Assembly: GCA_963726615.1 (NCBI GenBank)
Contig: CAVSCX010000015.1
Location: 248,001-312,000 of the forward strand
Length of the DNA: 64,000 nucleotides
DNA from: CAWDZK01 sp963726615
GTDB lineage: Bacteria > Actinomycetota > Actinomycetes > JACCUZ01
Direction of reading: 5' to 3'
Shown here: piece by piece, positions 8,600 to 16,112 of the stretch
Position numbering within the stretch: position 1 is the stretch's first letter
Layout: each line of letters starts with the position of its first letter
Program-made: the position numbers and the translations under genes
The notes under the pieces: model-generated
The model's database searches: none
What the model was told of the DNA's origin: nothing
Seen by the model: only the letters and a program-made list of their open reading frames with translations

Positions 8600-9574
8600 A
8601 TGACACCTCGGCAGACGACCTCCGGCGGAGCCCGCCTGGCCATGCGGGCCTCGGTCCTGCTGGCGGCGGCGGGCCTGGTGGCCGGTTGCGGCGGGAGTGC
8701 GGGTCCTTCGGCCGCCCGCCCCTCGGGCACCGGTGCCGGCGCGAACCCGTCGGGACCCGCGGCCGGCTCGTCCGCTCCGTCGAGTGAGACCTCTGCGCCC
8801 TCGGGCGGTCGGCCCACCCGGGCCCGCTTCGACCCGCAGTCGTTCGGGACGCCGGGCCGCGGTCCGAACCGGTGGCTGCCGCTCGCTCCTGGCACGCAAT
8901 GGGTGCGCGAGGGTGCCACCGACGTCGGGCACCGGCGGGTTCCGCACCGGGTCGTGAGCACCGTGACGAGCGTGACCAAGACCGTCGACGGCGTCCGCAC
9001 CATCGCCGTCTACGACCTGGACGTCGACGCCGGGCAGGTCACCCAGGAGTCGCTGGACTACTACGCCGAGGACGACGCGGCCAACGTCTGGTACCTGGGC
9101 TCGTACACCGAGCAGGTCGAGGGCGGCCGGTACGTCTCGGTCCAGGACGCCTGGTTGGCCGGGGTCGACGGTGGCCGGCCGGGCATCCTCATGCCGGGCG
9201 AGCCCAGGACCGGCACCCCGCCGTTCTCCATCGCCCGGCCGCCCGGCGAGGACGGCGACGTGGCCCAGGTGGTGAAGACCGGGCAGCGCACCTGTGTCCC
9301 GTTCCGGTGCTTCACCGGCGTCCTCGTCGTACGGGAGGGCAAGTCGTCCGCACCGGACAACGAGTTCAAGTACTACGCACCGGGCGTGGGACAGGTCCTG
9401 AACACGCCGCGCTCGGCCAGCCAGCACCGCGACCTGGAGAAGCTCGTCAACCTCACCAGGCTCTCGGCGGCCGGCCTGGACGAGGTGAACGCCGCGGCGC
9501 TCAAGCTCGACCGGCACGCGCGCACCCAGAAGCCCAAGGTGTTCGGCGGGTCGTCCCCGGCGGCGGTCCTGTGA
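8600..9574 (+). CDS. Extracytoplasmic lipoprotein of the first ABC cassette, unknown function
   Basis: A 324-residue predicted lipoprotein. The signal peptide has lipobox LVAGC, with the modified Cys at residue 30 if the ATG at 8600 is used. An in-frame ATG at 8642 would give a tighter signal peptide. After a Ser/Pro/Gly-rich linker to about residue 80, the body is a soluble domain with no family I can name. It overlaps the ATPase gene by 4 bases (GTGA). The position suggests a substrate-binding or sensing partner of the ATPases and permease that follow. A similarly placed but unrelated-looking lipoprotein opens the second cassette. Confidence 0.8.
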   Translation: MTPRQTTSGGARLAMRASVLLAAAGLVAGCGGSAGPSAARPSGTGAGANPSGPAAGSSAPSSETSAPSGGRPTRARFDPQSFGTPGRGPNRWLPLAPGTQWVREGATDVGHRRVPHRVVSTVTSVTKTVDGVRTIAVYDLDVDAGQVTQESLDYYAEDDAANVWYLGSYTEQVEGGRYVSVQDAWLAGVDGGRPGILMPGEPRTGTPPFSIARPPGEDGDVAQVVKTGQRTCVPFRCFTGVLVVREGKSSAPDNEFKYYAPGVGQVLNTPRSASQHRDLEKLVNLTRLSAAGLDEVNAAALKLDRHARTQKPKVFGGSSPAAVL

Positions 9575-10251
9575 GTGCCGTCGGCCCCATGGTCCTGGTC
9601 GAGGGAGCCAGCAAGTCCTACGGCACCGGCGACTCCCGCACCGCCGTCCTGCACTCGGCGGAGCTCACGCTTGCGCGCGGGGAGACCACCAGCCTGATCG
9701 GGGTCTCCGGGAGCGGGAAGTCCACCCTGATCTCCCTGATGGCGGGTCTCAGCGTTCCCGACTCGGGTCGGGTCGTCGTCGGCGGTGTGGACCTGGCGAG
9801 CCTGGACGACAGCGGACGGGCCCGGCTGCGTGCCCGCCGGATCGGCATCGTGCTGCAGACCGGCAACCTGATCCCGTTCCTCACCGCCCGGGAGAACGTC
9901 GAGCTCGCGCTCGATCTCGCCGGGAACCGCCGGAGCCGCGGGCACGCCAGGGCCCTCCTCTGCGGACTCGGCCTGGGCCGTCGGTCCGAGCAGCCGTCGC
10001 GACGGCTCTCCGGCGGCGAGGCGCAGCGGGTCTCGCTCGCCGTGGCCATGGCAAACGATCCCGACGTCCTGCTCGCGGACGAGGTGGCGGGCGAGCTGGA
10101 CGAGGAGACGGCCGACCAGGTGATGGACGTGATCTTCGGCGCCTGGCGGGAACGCGGGCTCACCGTGCTCTACGCGACGCACAGCGACGAGCTCGCCAGC
10201 CGGGCCCAGCGCCAGCTGCAGCTGCGCGACGGGCGGGTGAGCGCGGCATGA
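9571..10251 (+). CDS. ABC transporter ATPase, first cassette, subunit 1
   Basis: LolD/MacB-type nucleotide-binding protein of 226 residues. Walker A is GVSGSGKST at about residues 43-51, the Q-loop is in IVLQTGNLIPFLTA, and the signature is LSGGEAQRVSLA. Walker B reads LLADEVAGELDEE, where the usual LADEPTGALD has been altered around the D-loop. The switch His is in ATHSDE. It starts with GTG overlapping the lipoprotein stop and overlaps the second ATPase by 4 bases. It probably pairs with that subunit as a heterodimer under the FtsX-type permease. Confidence 0.92.
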   Translation: MSAVGPMVLVEGASKSYGTGDSRTAVLHSAELTLARGETTSLIGVSGSGKSTLISLMAGLSVPDSGRVVVGGVDLASLDDSGRARLRARRIGIVLQTGNLIPFLTARENVELALDLAGNRRSRGHARALLCGLGLGRRSEQPSRRLSGGEAQRVSLAVAMANDPDVLLADEVAGELDEETADQVMDVIFGAWRERGLTVLYATHSDELASRAQRQLQLRDGRVSAA

Positions 10252-10946
10252 CCGCGGTCCCCGCGATCGACCTCGAGTCGGTGTCGATGAGCTACCGGGT
10301 CGGTGGCTCCACCGTCGAGGTACTGCGGGACATCACCCTCTCGGTCGCTCCGGGCTCGACGCTCGCGGTCACCGGTCCGAGCGGCTGCGGCAAGTCGACG
10401 CTGCTCGCGGTGGTCGGCGGGCTGGAACGCCCGACCGGCGGGCGGGTGTGCGTCGGTGGGCGCGAGATCGGCTCGATGAGGGGGTCCGGCCGCGCCGAGC
10501 TGCGGCGCCGGGAGCTGGGCTTCGTGTTCCAGGTGGACAACCTGCTGCCGTTCCTCACCGCCCTCGAGAACGTCGCTCTCGGGCTCGCCCTGGTGGACCG
10601 GCACGCGGACCCGGACCGGTGCCGCGACCTGCTCGTCCAGCTCGGTCTCGGGTCGCAGCTGGACCGGCTCCCCGACCAGCTCTCCGGTGGTCAGCGGCAG
10701 CGGGTCGCCGTCGCCCGGGCGCTGGTCAAGCGCCCGGTCGTCGTCCTCGCCGACGAACCCACCGGGGCCCTGGACTCCGGCAGCTCGCGCGGCGTCATGG
10801 ACCTCATGCTCGCGACCTGCGCGGAGGCAGGCGCCGCGCTTGTCGTCGTCACGCACGACCTGGAGGTCGCCGACCGGATGCAGAACACCGTCGCGCTGCA
10901 CGGCGGGTCGGTCGTGCCGAGGTGGTCGAGCGCCCGTGCTGGCTAG
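10248..10946 (+). CDS. ABC transporter ATPase, first cassette, subunit 2
   Basis: MacB/LolD-type ATPase of 232 residues with fully canonical motifs: Walker A GPSGCGKST, a Q-loop in FVFQVDNLLPFLTA, signature LSGGQRQRVAVARAL, Walker B/D-loop VVLADEPTGALDSG and switch VVTHDLE. The start overlaps subunit 1 (ATGA), and the following permease starts 11 bases inside this gene. Intact motifs here against the degenerate D-loop of subunit 1 suggest an asymmetric ATPase pair. Confidence 0.94.
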   Translation: MTAVPAIDLESVSMSYRVGGSTVEVLRDITLSVAPGSTLAVTGPSGCGKSTLLAVVGGLERPTGGRVCVGGREIGSMRGSGRAELRRRELGFVFQVDNLLPFLTALENVALGLALVDRHADPDRCRDLLVQLGLGSQLDRLPDQLSGGQRQRVAVARALVKRPVVVLADEPTGALDSGSSRGVMDLMLATCAEAGAALVVVTHDLEVADRMQNTVALHGGSVVPRWSSARAG

Positions 10947-13900
10947 GTACGTCGCCCGCGACCTGACGCGGAACAAGCGGCGCACGGTGACCTCGCTGGT
11001 GGGGGTGACACTGGGCGTTGCGCTCTTCTCGGCCGTGCTCTTCTTCACCGACGGGTCGAGTGCGTCCATGACCCAGCGGGCGGTGGCGCCGCTCGCCATC
11101 GACATGCAGCGCGTCCTGGCCGAGCCGCTGGGTGCCGACCTCCGCTTCACCGAGACCGTCGCCCCGGCCGGCGCGCTCGGGCGGGGTGAGACGGCCACGC
11201 TGACGCTCACCGTGCGCAACGCGGGGTCGGTGCCCGCGAACGACGTCGTGGTGAACGACGCGCCGCCGCACGGGCTCACGTACCTGCCCGGCTCGACCAC
11301 GCGTGACGGCCACCCCGTGCCGGACGTCGCCGGCGGGACACCCCTCTCGCAGGGGCTGGCGAAGACCGGCCTGAACATCGGCACCGTGGGCCCGGGCCGG
11401 ACCGTCCGCCTCGAGTACCGCGCCCGGGCATCGCGCGCCGTGACCGACACCTACGCGCTGCGGCTCGGGGCCACGATCTCCACCCGCGAGAGCCTGGTGC
11501 CGACCAGGGTCAACCGGCCGGCCGGACTCGCGGCGGACCGGCTCCGGACGCGCCTCCAGGCGATCCCCGGGGTGGCCGCCGCAGACTGGCTCGCCTTCGT
11601 CGACCTCCCCCCCGGTTCCCTCGCTGCTGGCGGCGACCCGATCGACGAGCCGGTGCGCGTGTTCGCGTTCGACCGCCGCTACGCGCGGCACTACCCGTCG
11701 GTGCGCCTGGTGCGAGGCGGGTTCCACTCCGGCGCCGCGTTGCTCAGCGTCGAGGCGGCACGGACTCTCGGAACGGGCGTCGGCCGGCAGGTCGAGCTGA
11801 CGATCCCGGGGCGTGGCGCCTCCCTGGCGCTCCCCGTCAGCGGGGTCACAGACCTGTCGCAGGCCAGGCCGCTGTTCTACAGCCGCCAGGGCGACAACCT
11901 GGAGGAGTTCCTCTACGTCCCGAGCTCGGTCGTGGTCGACCCGGCGACGTTCCGCTCCGAGATCCTTCCCGCCTTCCGGGCCGCGACCACCGCGCGGGGC
12001 TCGGCGCTGGCCAGCCGTCCGGTCCAGGAGATCGACGTGCTCGTGCGGCGCTCGCGCCTGGTGGCCGAGCCCGGCACCGCCCTTCGACAGTCGCGGGCCG
12101 TCGCCCGCGCCGTGCGGCAGGTGGATCGTGGACCCGACTACCTGATCGACAACCTGTCGAACACCCTCGCCGTGGCCACCGAGGACGCCGCGGTGGCGAA
12201 GCGCATGTTCCTGTTCCTCGGCCTCCCGGGTGGGCTGCTCGCCGCCGTGCTCACCGCGTATGCCGGCGGCGTCCTGGCCGCGGCCCAGCGCAGGGAGCAG
12301 GCCAACCTGCGGATCCGGGGCGCAGACCGTGGCCATCTGGCACGGCTCCTCGCCTACCGCACCGTCGCCGTCGCCGGCTCCGGCTCCGTCCTCGGCACGG
12401 CCCTGGGACTGCTCTCGGTGATGCTCGTGCTCGGTCCGGCCACGCTGTTCGAGGCCTCGCTCGGACAGCTCGCCTGGTCGGCTGCTCTCGGCACGGGTCT
12501 GGGGCTGCTGGCCACGGCCCTGGCGCTCTACCTCCCGGGCCGCCGCTCGCTGCGGCTCGAGATCCAGCAGCAGCGGGGAGAGATGTCGCAAAGCCCGGTC
12601 CCCGTATGGCGGCGGTGGTACCTCGACCTGTGGTTGCTGGCGCTCGCGCTCGGCGGTGAGCTGGTCGCGCTGCGGCTGGGTGCGTTCGACACGCAGAAGG
12701 GATCGGTCTACCTCGGCCGCGCTGTCTCGATGCCCGCCTACCTGATGCTGGGACCGGTGGTGGCATGGGCCACGGGGGTCCTGCTGGTCGGCCGGGTGGT
12801 GCAGGTGTTGCTCGCCCGGACGCCGCTGCCCGCCCGCGGGCGCTTCGGTCCGCCGGTCCGCGGAGCCTTCCTGCGCAGCGTCCGGCGTCGGCCCTGGACG
12901 TCGACCGCCGGGGTGGTGACGCTCGCGCTCGTGATCGCGTTCGGGTCCGCGCTGGCCGTCTTCACCTCGACGTACGACGCGGCGAAGGCGGACGACTCCC
13001 TCTACGTGGTGGGCTCCGACATCCGCGTCACGCCACAGGTCGTGAGCATGCGGTCGCACCCGCCCGGCTATGCGACCAGGCTCCGGGTTGCCGGGGTGGC
13101 GGCCGTGACACCTGTGGTCTTCCGGCCCGAGAACTCTGTGCTCACCGGCCGCTACACCGAGGACCGTACGGACCTGGCAGCCATCGACCCGGCCTCCTTC
13201 GGCCGTACGACGACGCTCCCCGGGACGTCCTTCCTGGACGTGTCCCCCGGTGCCGCGATGTCGGCGTTGGCGAAGCAGCCGCACGGGCTGTACGTCAACG
13301 CCGACACGGCCGACGCCCTGCAGGTCGAGCCCGGCGACACGGTCGAGGTGCTGCTCGCCCGGGCGACCCCGCGGCAGGAGCTGGTGAAGCTCGAGGTGCT
13401 CGGGCTCTTCACGACCCTTCCCGGGTTCCCCGACGGGGTCGACCTGGTCGCCAACCTGCACTTCTACGAGCGTACGGTCGGGACCGCGGACGCGGACTTC
13501 TTCCTGGTCCGCACGGACCGGCCGGGTGCCGCCGCACACACCGCGGCCGCAGCCGCGCTGCGCTCCGGGCCCGGAGCGCAGGACGCGATCACGGTGGCAC
13601 CCGCCGAGACGGCGCTGGACAAGGACCGATCCAGCCTGACGTCCCTGAACGTCCTCGGTCTGCTGCGTCTCGACTCGGCGTACACCATGCTGATGGCCGG
13701 TGCCGGCGTCGGCATCTTCGTGTTCGGCCTGCTGCTGGCGCGTCGCCGCGAGTACGTGACGATGAGCGCGCTCGGCATGCGGGCCGGGGAGATCCGGGCG
13801 CTCGTCGTCGGCGAGACGCTGCTGGTCACGGTTGCCGCATCGCTCGCGGGACTATCGGTCGGCACCGGCATGGCGGCACTGCTCGTGCACGTCCTGCGTC

Positions 13901-14052
13901 CGCTGTTCATCCTCGATCCGGGGATGACGGTCCCCGCGGGGGGGATGACGGTGCTGGTGGTCTCCGCGCTGGCTGCGGCTCTGGTCGCCGCCATGGCCGG
14001 GAGCGAGGTCCTCCGCCGGCTACGAGCGACTGAGCTGCTCCGCGAGACGTAG
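10936..14052 (+). CDS. Giant FtsX/MacB-type ABC permease with DUF11-like insert
   Basis: Permease of 1038 residues, much longer than the usual 400-650 of MacB proteins and closer to the 10-helix FtsX-like permeases of actinobacteria. The N-terminal helix (TSLVGVTLGVALFSAVLFF) is followed by a long extracytoplasmic region. Within it, at about residues 72-190, is a stretch typical of DUF11/CARDB-like Ig repeats (TLTVRNAGSVPANDVVVNDAP, then GLTYLPGST and GTVGPGRTVRLEYR). Two FtsX cores follow, near residues 420-560 and 900-1030. GTG at 10936 gives MLARYVARDL, a usual permease start. The substrate may be a lipid, peptide or envelope component. That is inference. Confidence 0.88.
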   Translation: MLARYVARDLTRNKRRTVTSLVGVTLGVALFSAVLFFTDGSSASMTQRAVAPLAIDMQRVLAEPLGADLRFTETVAPAGALGRGETATLTLTVRNAGSVPANDVVVNDAPPHGLTYLPGSTTRDGHPVPDVAGGTPLSQGLAKTGLNIGTVGPGRTVRLEYRARASRAVTDTYALRLGATISTRESLVPTRVNRPAGLAADRLRTRLQAIPGVAAADWLAFVDLPPGSLAAGGDPIDEPVRVFAFDRRYARHYPSVRLVRGGFHSGAALLSVEAARTLGTGVGRQVELTIPGRGASLALPVSGVTDLSQARPLFYSRQGDNLEEFLYVPSSVVVDPATFRSEILPAFRAATTARGSALASRPVQEIDVLVRRSRLVAEPGTALRQSRAVARAVRQVDRGPDYLIDNLSNTLAVATEDAAVAKRMFLFLGLPGGLLAAVLTAYAGGVLAAAQRREQANLRIRGADRGHLARLLAYRTVAVAGSGSVLGTALGLLSVMLVLGPATLFEASLGQLAWSAALGTGLGLLATALALYLPGRRSLRLEIQQQRGEMSQSPVPVWRRWYLDLWLLALALGGELVALRLGAFDTQKGSVYLGRAVSMPAYLMLGPVVAWATGVLLVGRVVQVLLARTPLPARGRFGPPVRGAFLRSVRRRPWTSTAGVVTLALVIAFGSALAVFTSTYDAAKADDSLYVVGSDIRVTPQVVSMRSHPPGYATRLRVAGVAAVTPVVFRPENSVLTGRYTEDRTDLAAIDPASFGRTTTLPGTSFLDVSPGAAMSALAKQPHGLYVNADTADALQVEPGDTVEVLLARATPRQELVKLEVLGLFTTLPGFPDGVDLVANLHFYERTVGTADADFFLVRTDRPGAAAHTAAAAALRSGPGAQDAITVAPAETALDKDRSSLTSLNVLGLLRLDSAYTMLMAGAGVGIFVFGLLLARRREYVTMSALGMRAGEIRALVVGETLLVTVAASLAGLSVGTGMAALLVHVLRPLFILDPGMTVPAGGMTVLVVSALAAALVAAMAGSEVLRRLRATELLRET

Positions 14053-14066
14053 CGGTACCGGTCGAC

Positions 14067-14084
14067 TCTCACGGTGTTCTCACC
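14067..14084 (+). promoter_or_regulatory. Possible regulator box or hairpin upstream of second cassette
   Basis: TCTCACGGTGTTCTCACC contains TCA half sites with an 11-base period, like the boxes at 8519 and 8560. It also overlaps a 6-bp inverted repeat (ACGGTG and CACCGT around TTCT). It lies between the first permease stop and the second lipoprotein gene. Either an operator or a weak hairpin is possible. Confidence 0.3.
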
Positions 14085-14092
14085 GTCGACCC

Positions 14093-14782
14093 GTGAAAGT
14101 CAGTGGGGTGACCTCCCACTCATCGATGTCCCCCGCCTCGCGTCTCGCGGCGTCCTCGGCCGCCCTTGCCGTTCTCCTCGCGCTGTCCGGTTGCGGCGGC
14201 ACCAGCGGCGCGACGGGTGCCCGAGCCAGTCGCTCAGCTCCACCGTCGGCGAGCGCTACGTCGCCCTCGTCGTCGCCGGCCACCTCCACGGTCGCTCCGG
14301 TACCGGTGGAGAGCAACCCGCCGGGTGACATCCCGGACAACCTCGCCTTCGTCCGGTACACGAACGCCGCCGGGCACTACACGTTCACCCACCCCGAGGG
14401 CTGGGCGCGAACGGGCAGTGGAGCTCAGGTGCGCTTCACCGACAAGCTCAACGGCGTCACCGCGGAGAGCCTCCCGGCCAGCACGGCCCCGACGGTTTCA
14501 TCGGCCCGGGCAACGGACGTGCCCCGGCTGCGGCAGAGCGTGCCGGCGTTCTCCCTGCGCGGCGTCCAGCCGGTCGCGGTCCCTGGCGGCGCCGGTGTCC
14601 GCATCGTGTTCCGGCGGAACTCCGAACCCGACCCGGTGACGGGCAAGGTGTTCCGCGACGAGGTGGAGGAGTACCTCGTCTACAGTTCCGGACGGCTGGT
14701 GCGGATGGACCTCTACGGACCGGTCGGCGCGGACAACGTGGACGCCTACCGGACCATGTCCCGAAGCCTGCGGATCCGATGA
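14093..14782 (+). CDS. Extracytoplasmic lipoprotein of the second ABC cassette
   Basis: A 229-residue predicted lipoprotein with lipobox LSGC (Cys34 counted from the GTG at 14093). A Ser/Ala/Pro-rich linker follows. The domain that begins YTNAAGHYTFTHPEGWARTG resembles the opening of PsbP/LpqN-like folds. That assignment is tentative. In-frame starts at 14108 (GTG) and 14126 (ATG) are equally acceptable for the signal peptide, and no strong ribosome binding site decides. The stop overlaps the next ATPase (ATGA). By position it is the counterpart of the lipoprotein at 8600. Confidence 0.8.
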   Translation: MKVSGVTSHSSMSPASRLAASSAALAVLLALSGCGGTSGATGARASRSAPPSASATSPSSSPATSTVAPVPVESNPPGDIPDNLAFVRYTNAAGHYTFTHPEGWARTGSGAQVRFTDKLNGVTAESLPASTAPTVSSARATDVPRLRQSVPAFSLRGVQPVAVPGGAGVRIVFRRNSEPDPVTGKVFRDEVEEYLVYSSGRLVRMDLYGPVGADNVDAYRTMSRSLRIR

Positions 14783-15447
14783 CCTCCAGCCCGGTGGTGG
14801 ACGCCCGTGGTCTGCACCGGTTCTTCCGGCGCGGCGGCGAGGAGGTGGCGGCGCTCCGCGACGTGTCGCTGACGGTGCTTCCGGGCGAGACCGTCGCCGT
14901 CCTCGGCCCGTCCGGGTCCGGCAAGTCGACGCTGCTGAGCCTGCTCGCCGGCCTGGACGACCCGGACGGCGGATCTGTCCGCGTCGCCGGCGAGCCGATG
15001 AGCCACCAGCCAGCAGCGATGCAGGCGCGCCTGCGCGGCCGGTCCATGGGAGTGCTGACGCAGGCCAGCGGGCTGGTGGAGCACCTCGACGTGCTGGGGA
15101 ACCTGCGGCTGGCCGCCTCGTTCCGGCCCACGGTGTGGCGAACCACCGAGCTGGTCGCGCTCCTGGAGGCGGTCGGCCTCGGCTCTCGGGTCTCGGCCCG
15201 ACCCTCGACGCTGTCCGGTGGCGAGACCGGCCGCGCCAACCTCGCGGTGGCGCTGGCAGGGGGGCCGACCCTCCTGCTCGCTGACGAGCCGACCGCCGAG
15301 GTGAGCCGACCCGAGGAAGCCGCCCTCCTGGACCTGCTCCGGGAGCTACGGCCGCCCGACGGAGGTGCGGTGCTGGTGACGCACTCCGACGCGGTGGCCA
15401 GGTCCGCGGACCGGGTCGTGCAGCTCGTCGACGGGAGGGTCCGGTGA
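14779..15447 (+). CDS. ABC transporter ATPase, second cassette, subunit 1
   Basis: MacB/LolD-type ATPase of 222 residues. Walker A is GPSGSGKST near residue 50. The signature is LSGGETGRANLA. Walker B is LLLADEPTAE, but the D-loop reads AEVSRPEE with no SALD/GALD sequence. The switch His is in VTHSDA. As in the first cassette, the first ATPase is the divergent one. It overlaps both neighbours by 4 bases. Confidence 0.92.
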   Translation: MTSSPVVDARGLHRFFRRGGEEVAALRDVSLTVLPGETVAVLGPSGSGKSTLLSLLAGLDDPDGGSVRVAGEPMSHQPAAMQARLRGRSMGVLTQASGLVEHLDVLGNLRLAASFRPTVWRTTELVALLEAVGLGSRVSARPSTLSGGETGRANLAVALAGGPTLLLADEPTAEVSRPEEAALLDLLRELRPPDGGAVLVTHSDAVARSADRVVQLVDGRVR

Positions 15448-16112
15448 CCGTCCCCGGGGCGGCCGCGTACATGGTGGCGGACGGGTTGCGGATCCGCCTC
15501 GGGTCAACACAGGTGCTGACCGGGATGGACCTCGCCGTCTGGCCCGGGACGCAGCTGGCCCTGACCGGGCGCTCGGGCAGCGGCAAGACGACCCTGCTGC
15601 TCGCCCTCGCCGGGCTGATCCCGCCCACCAGCGGCCGGATCAGCTGGCCCGGGCTCGCCGCCGACCCGCTCCTGCGCCGTGGACAGATCGGGATGGTCTT
15701 CCAGGCGCCGTCGCTGATGCCGGAGCTCACCGCCCTGGAGAACGTCACCCTCCCTCTGCGGCTGCGCGGCACCGACATCGAGACCTCCCGCGCCGCCGCG
15801 AGCACGGCCCTGGCCCGGGTCGGCATGGCGGACGCCGCCGGTGCCCTGCCCGCCGAGCTCTCCGGCGGTCAGCAGCAGCGTGTCGCCGTAGCCCGGGCGC
15901 TGGCCGGCCGGCACCGCGTGGTGCTGGCCGACGAGCCGACCGGCGCACTCGACCGGGAGCACGCCCACAACGTGGTGCGGGCCCTGCTCGACGGGGTCGC
16001 GGCGACCGGTGGGGCACTCGTCCTCGCCACCCACGACCCGGAGCTGGCCGAGATGCTCGACCAGCGGCTGTCCGTAGACGAGGGCCACCTGACCGCGGGG
16101 CGCGTCTCATGA
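15444..16112 (+). CDS. ABC transporter ATPase, second cassette, subunit 2
   Basis: ATPase of 222 residues with canonical motifs: Walker A GRSGSGKTT, Q-loop MVFQAPSLMPELTA, signature LSGGQQQRVAVARAL, Walker B/D-loop VVLADEPTGALDRE and switch ATHDPE. GTG start overlapping subunit 1. The permease follows with a 4-base overlap. It is the counterpart of the gene at 10248. Confidence 0.94.
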   Translation: MTVPGAAAYMVADGLRIRLGSTQVLTGMDLAVWPGTQLALTGRSGSGKTTLLLALAGLIPPTSGRISWPGLAADPLLRRGQIGMVFQAPSLMPELTALENVTLPLRLRGTDIETSRAAASTALARVGMADAAGALPAELSGGQQQRVAVARALAGRHRVVLADEPTGALDREHAHNVVRALLDGVAATGGALVLATHDPELAEMLDQRLSVDEGHLTAGRVS

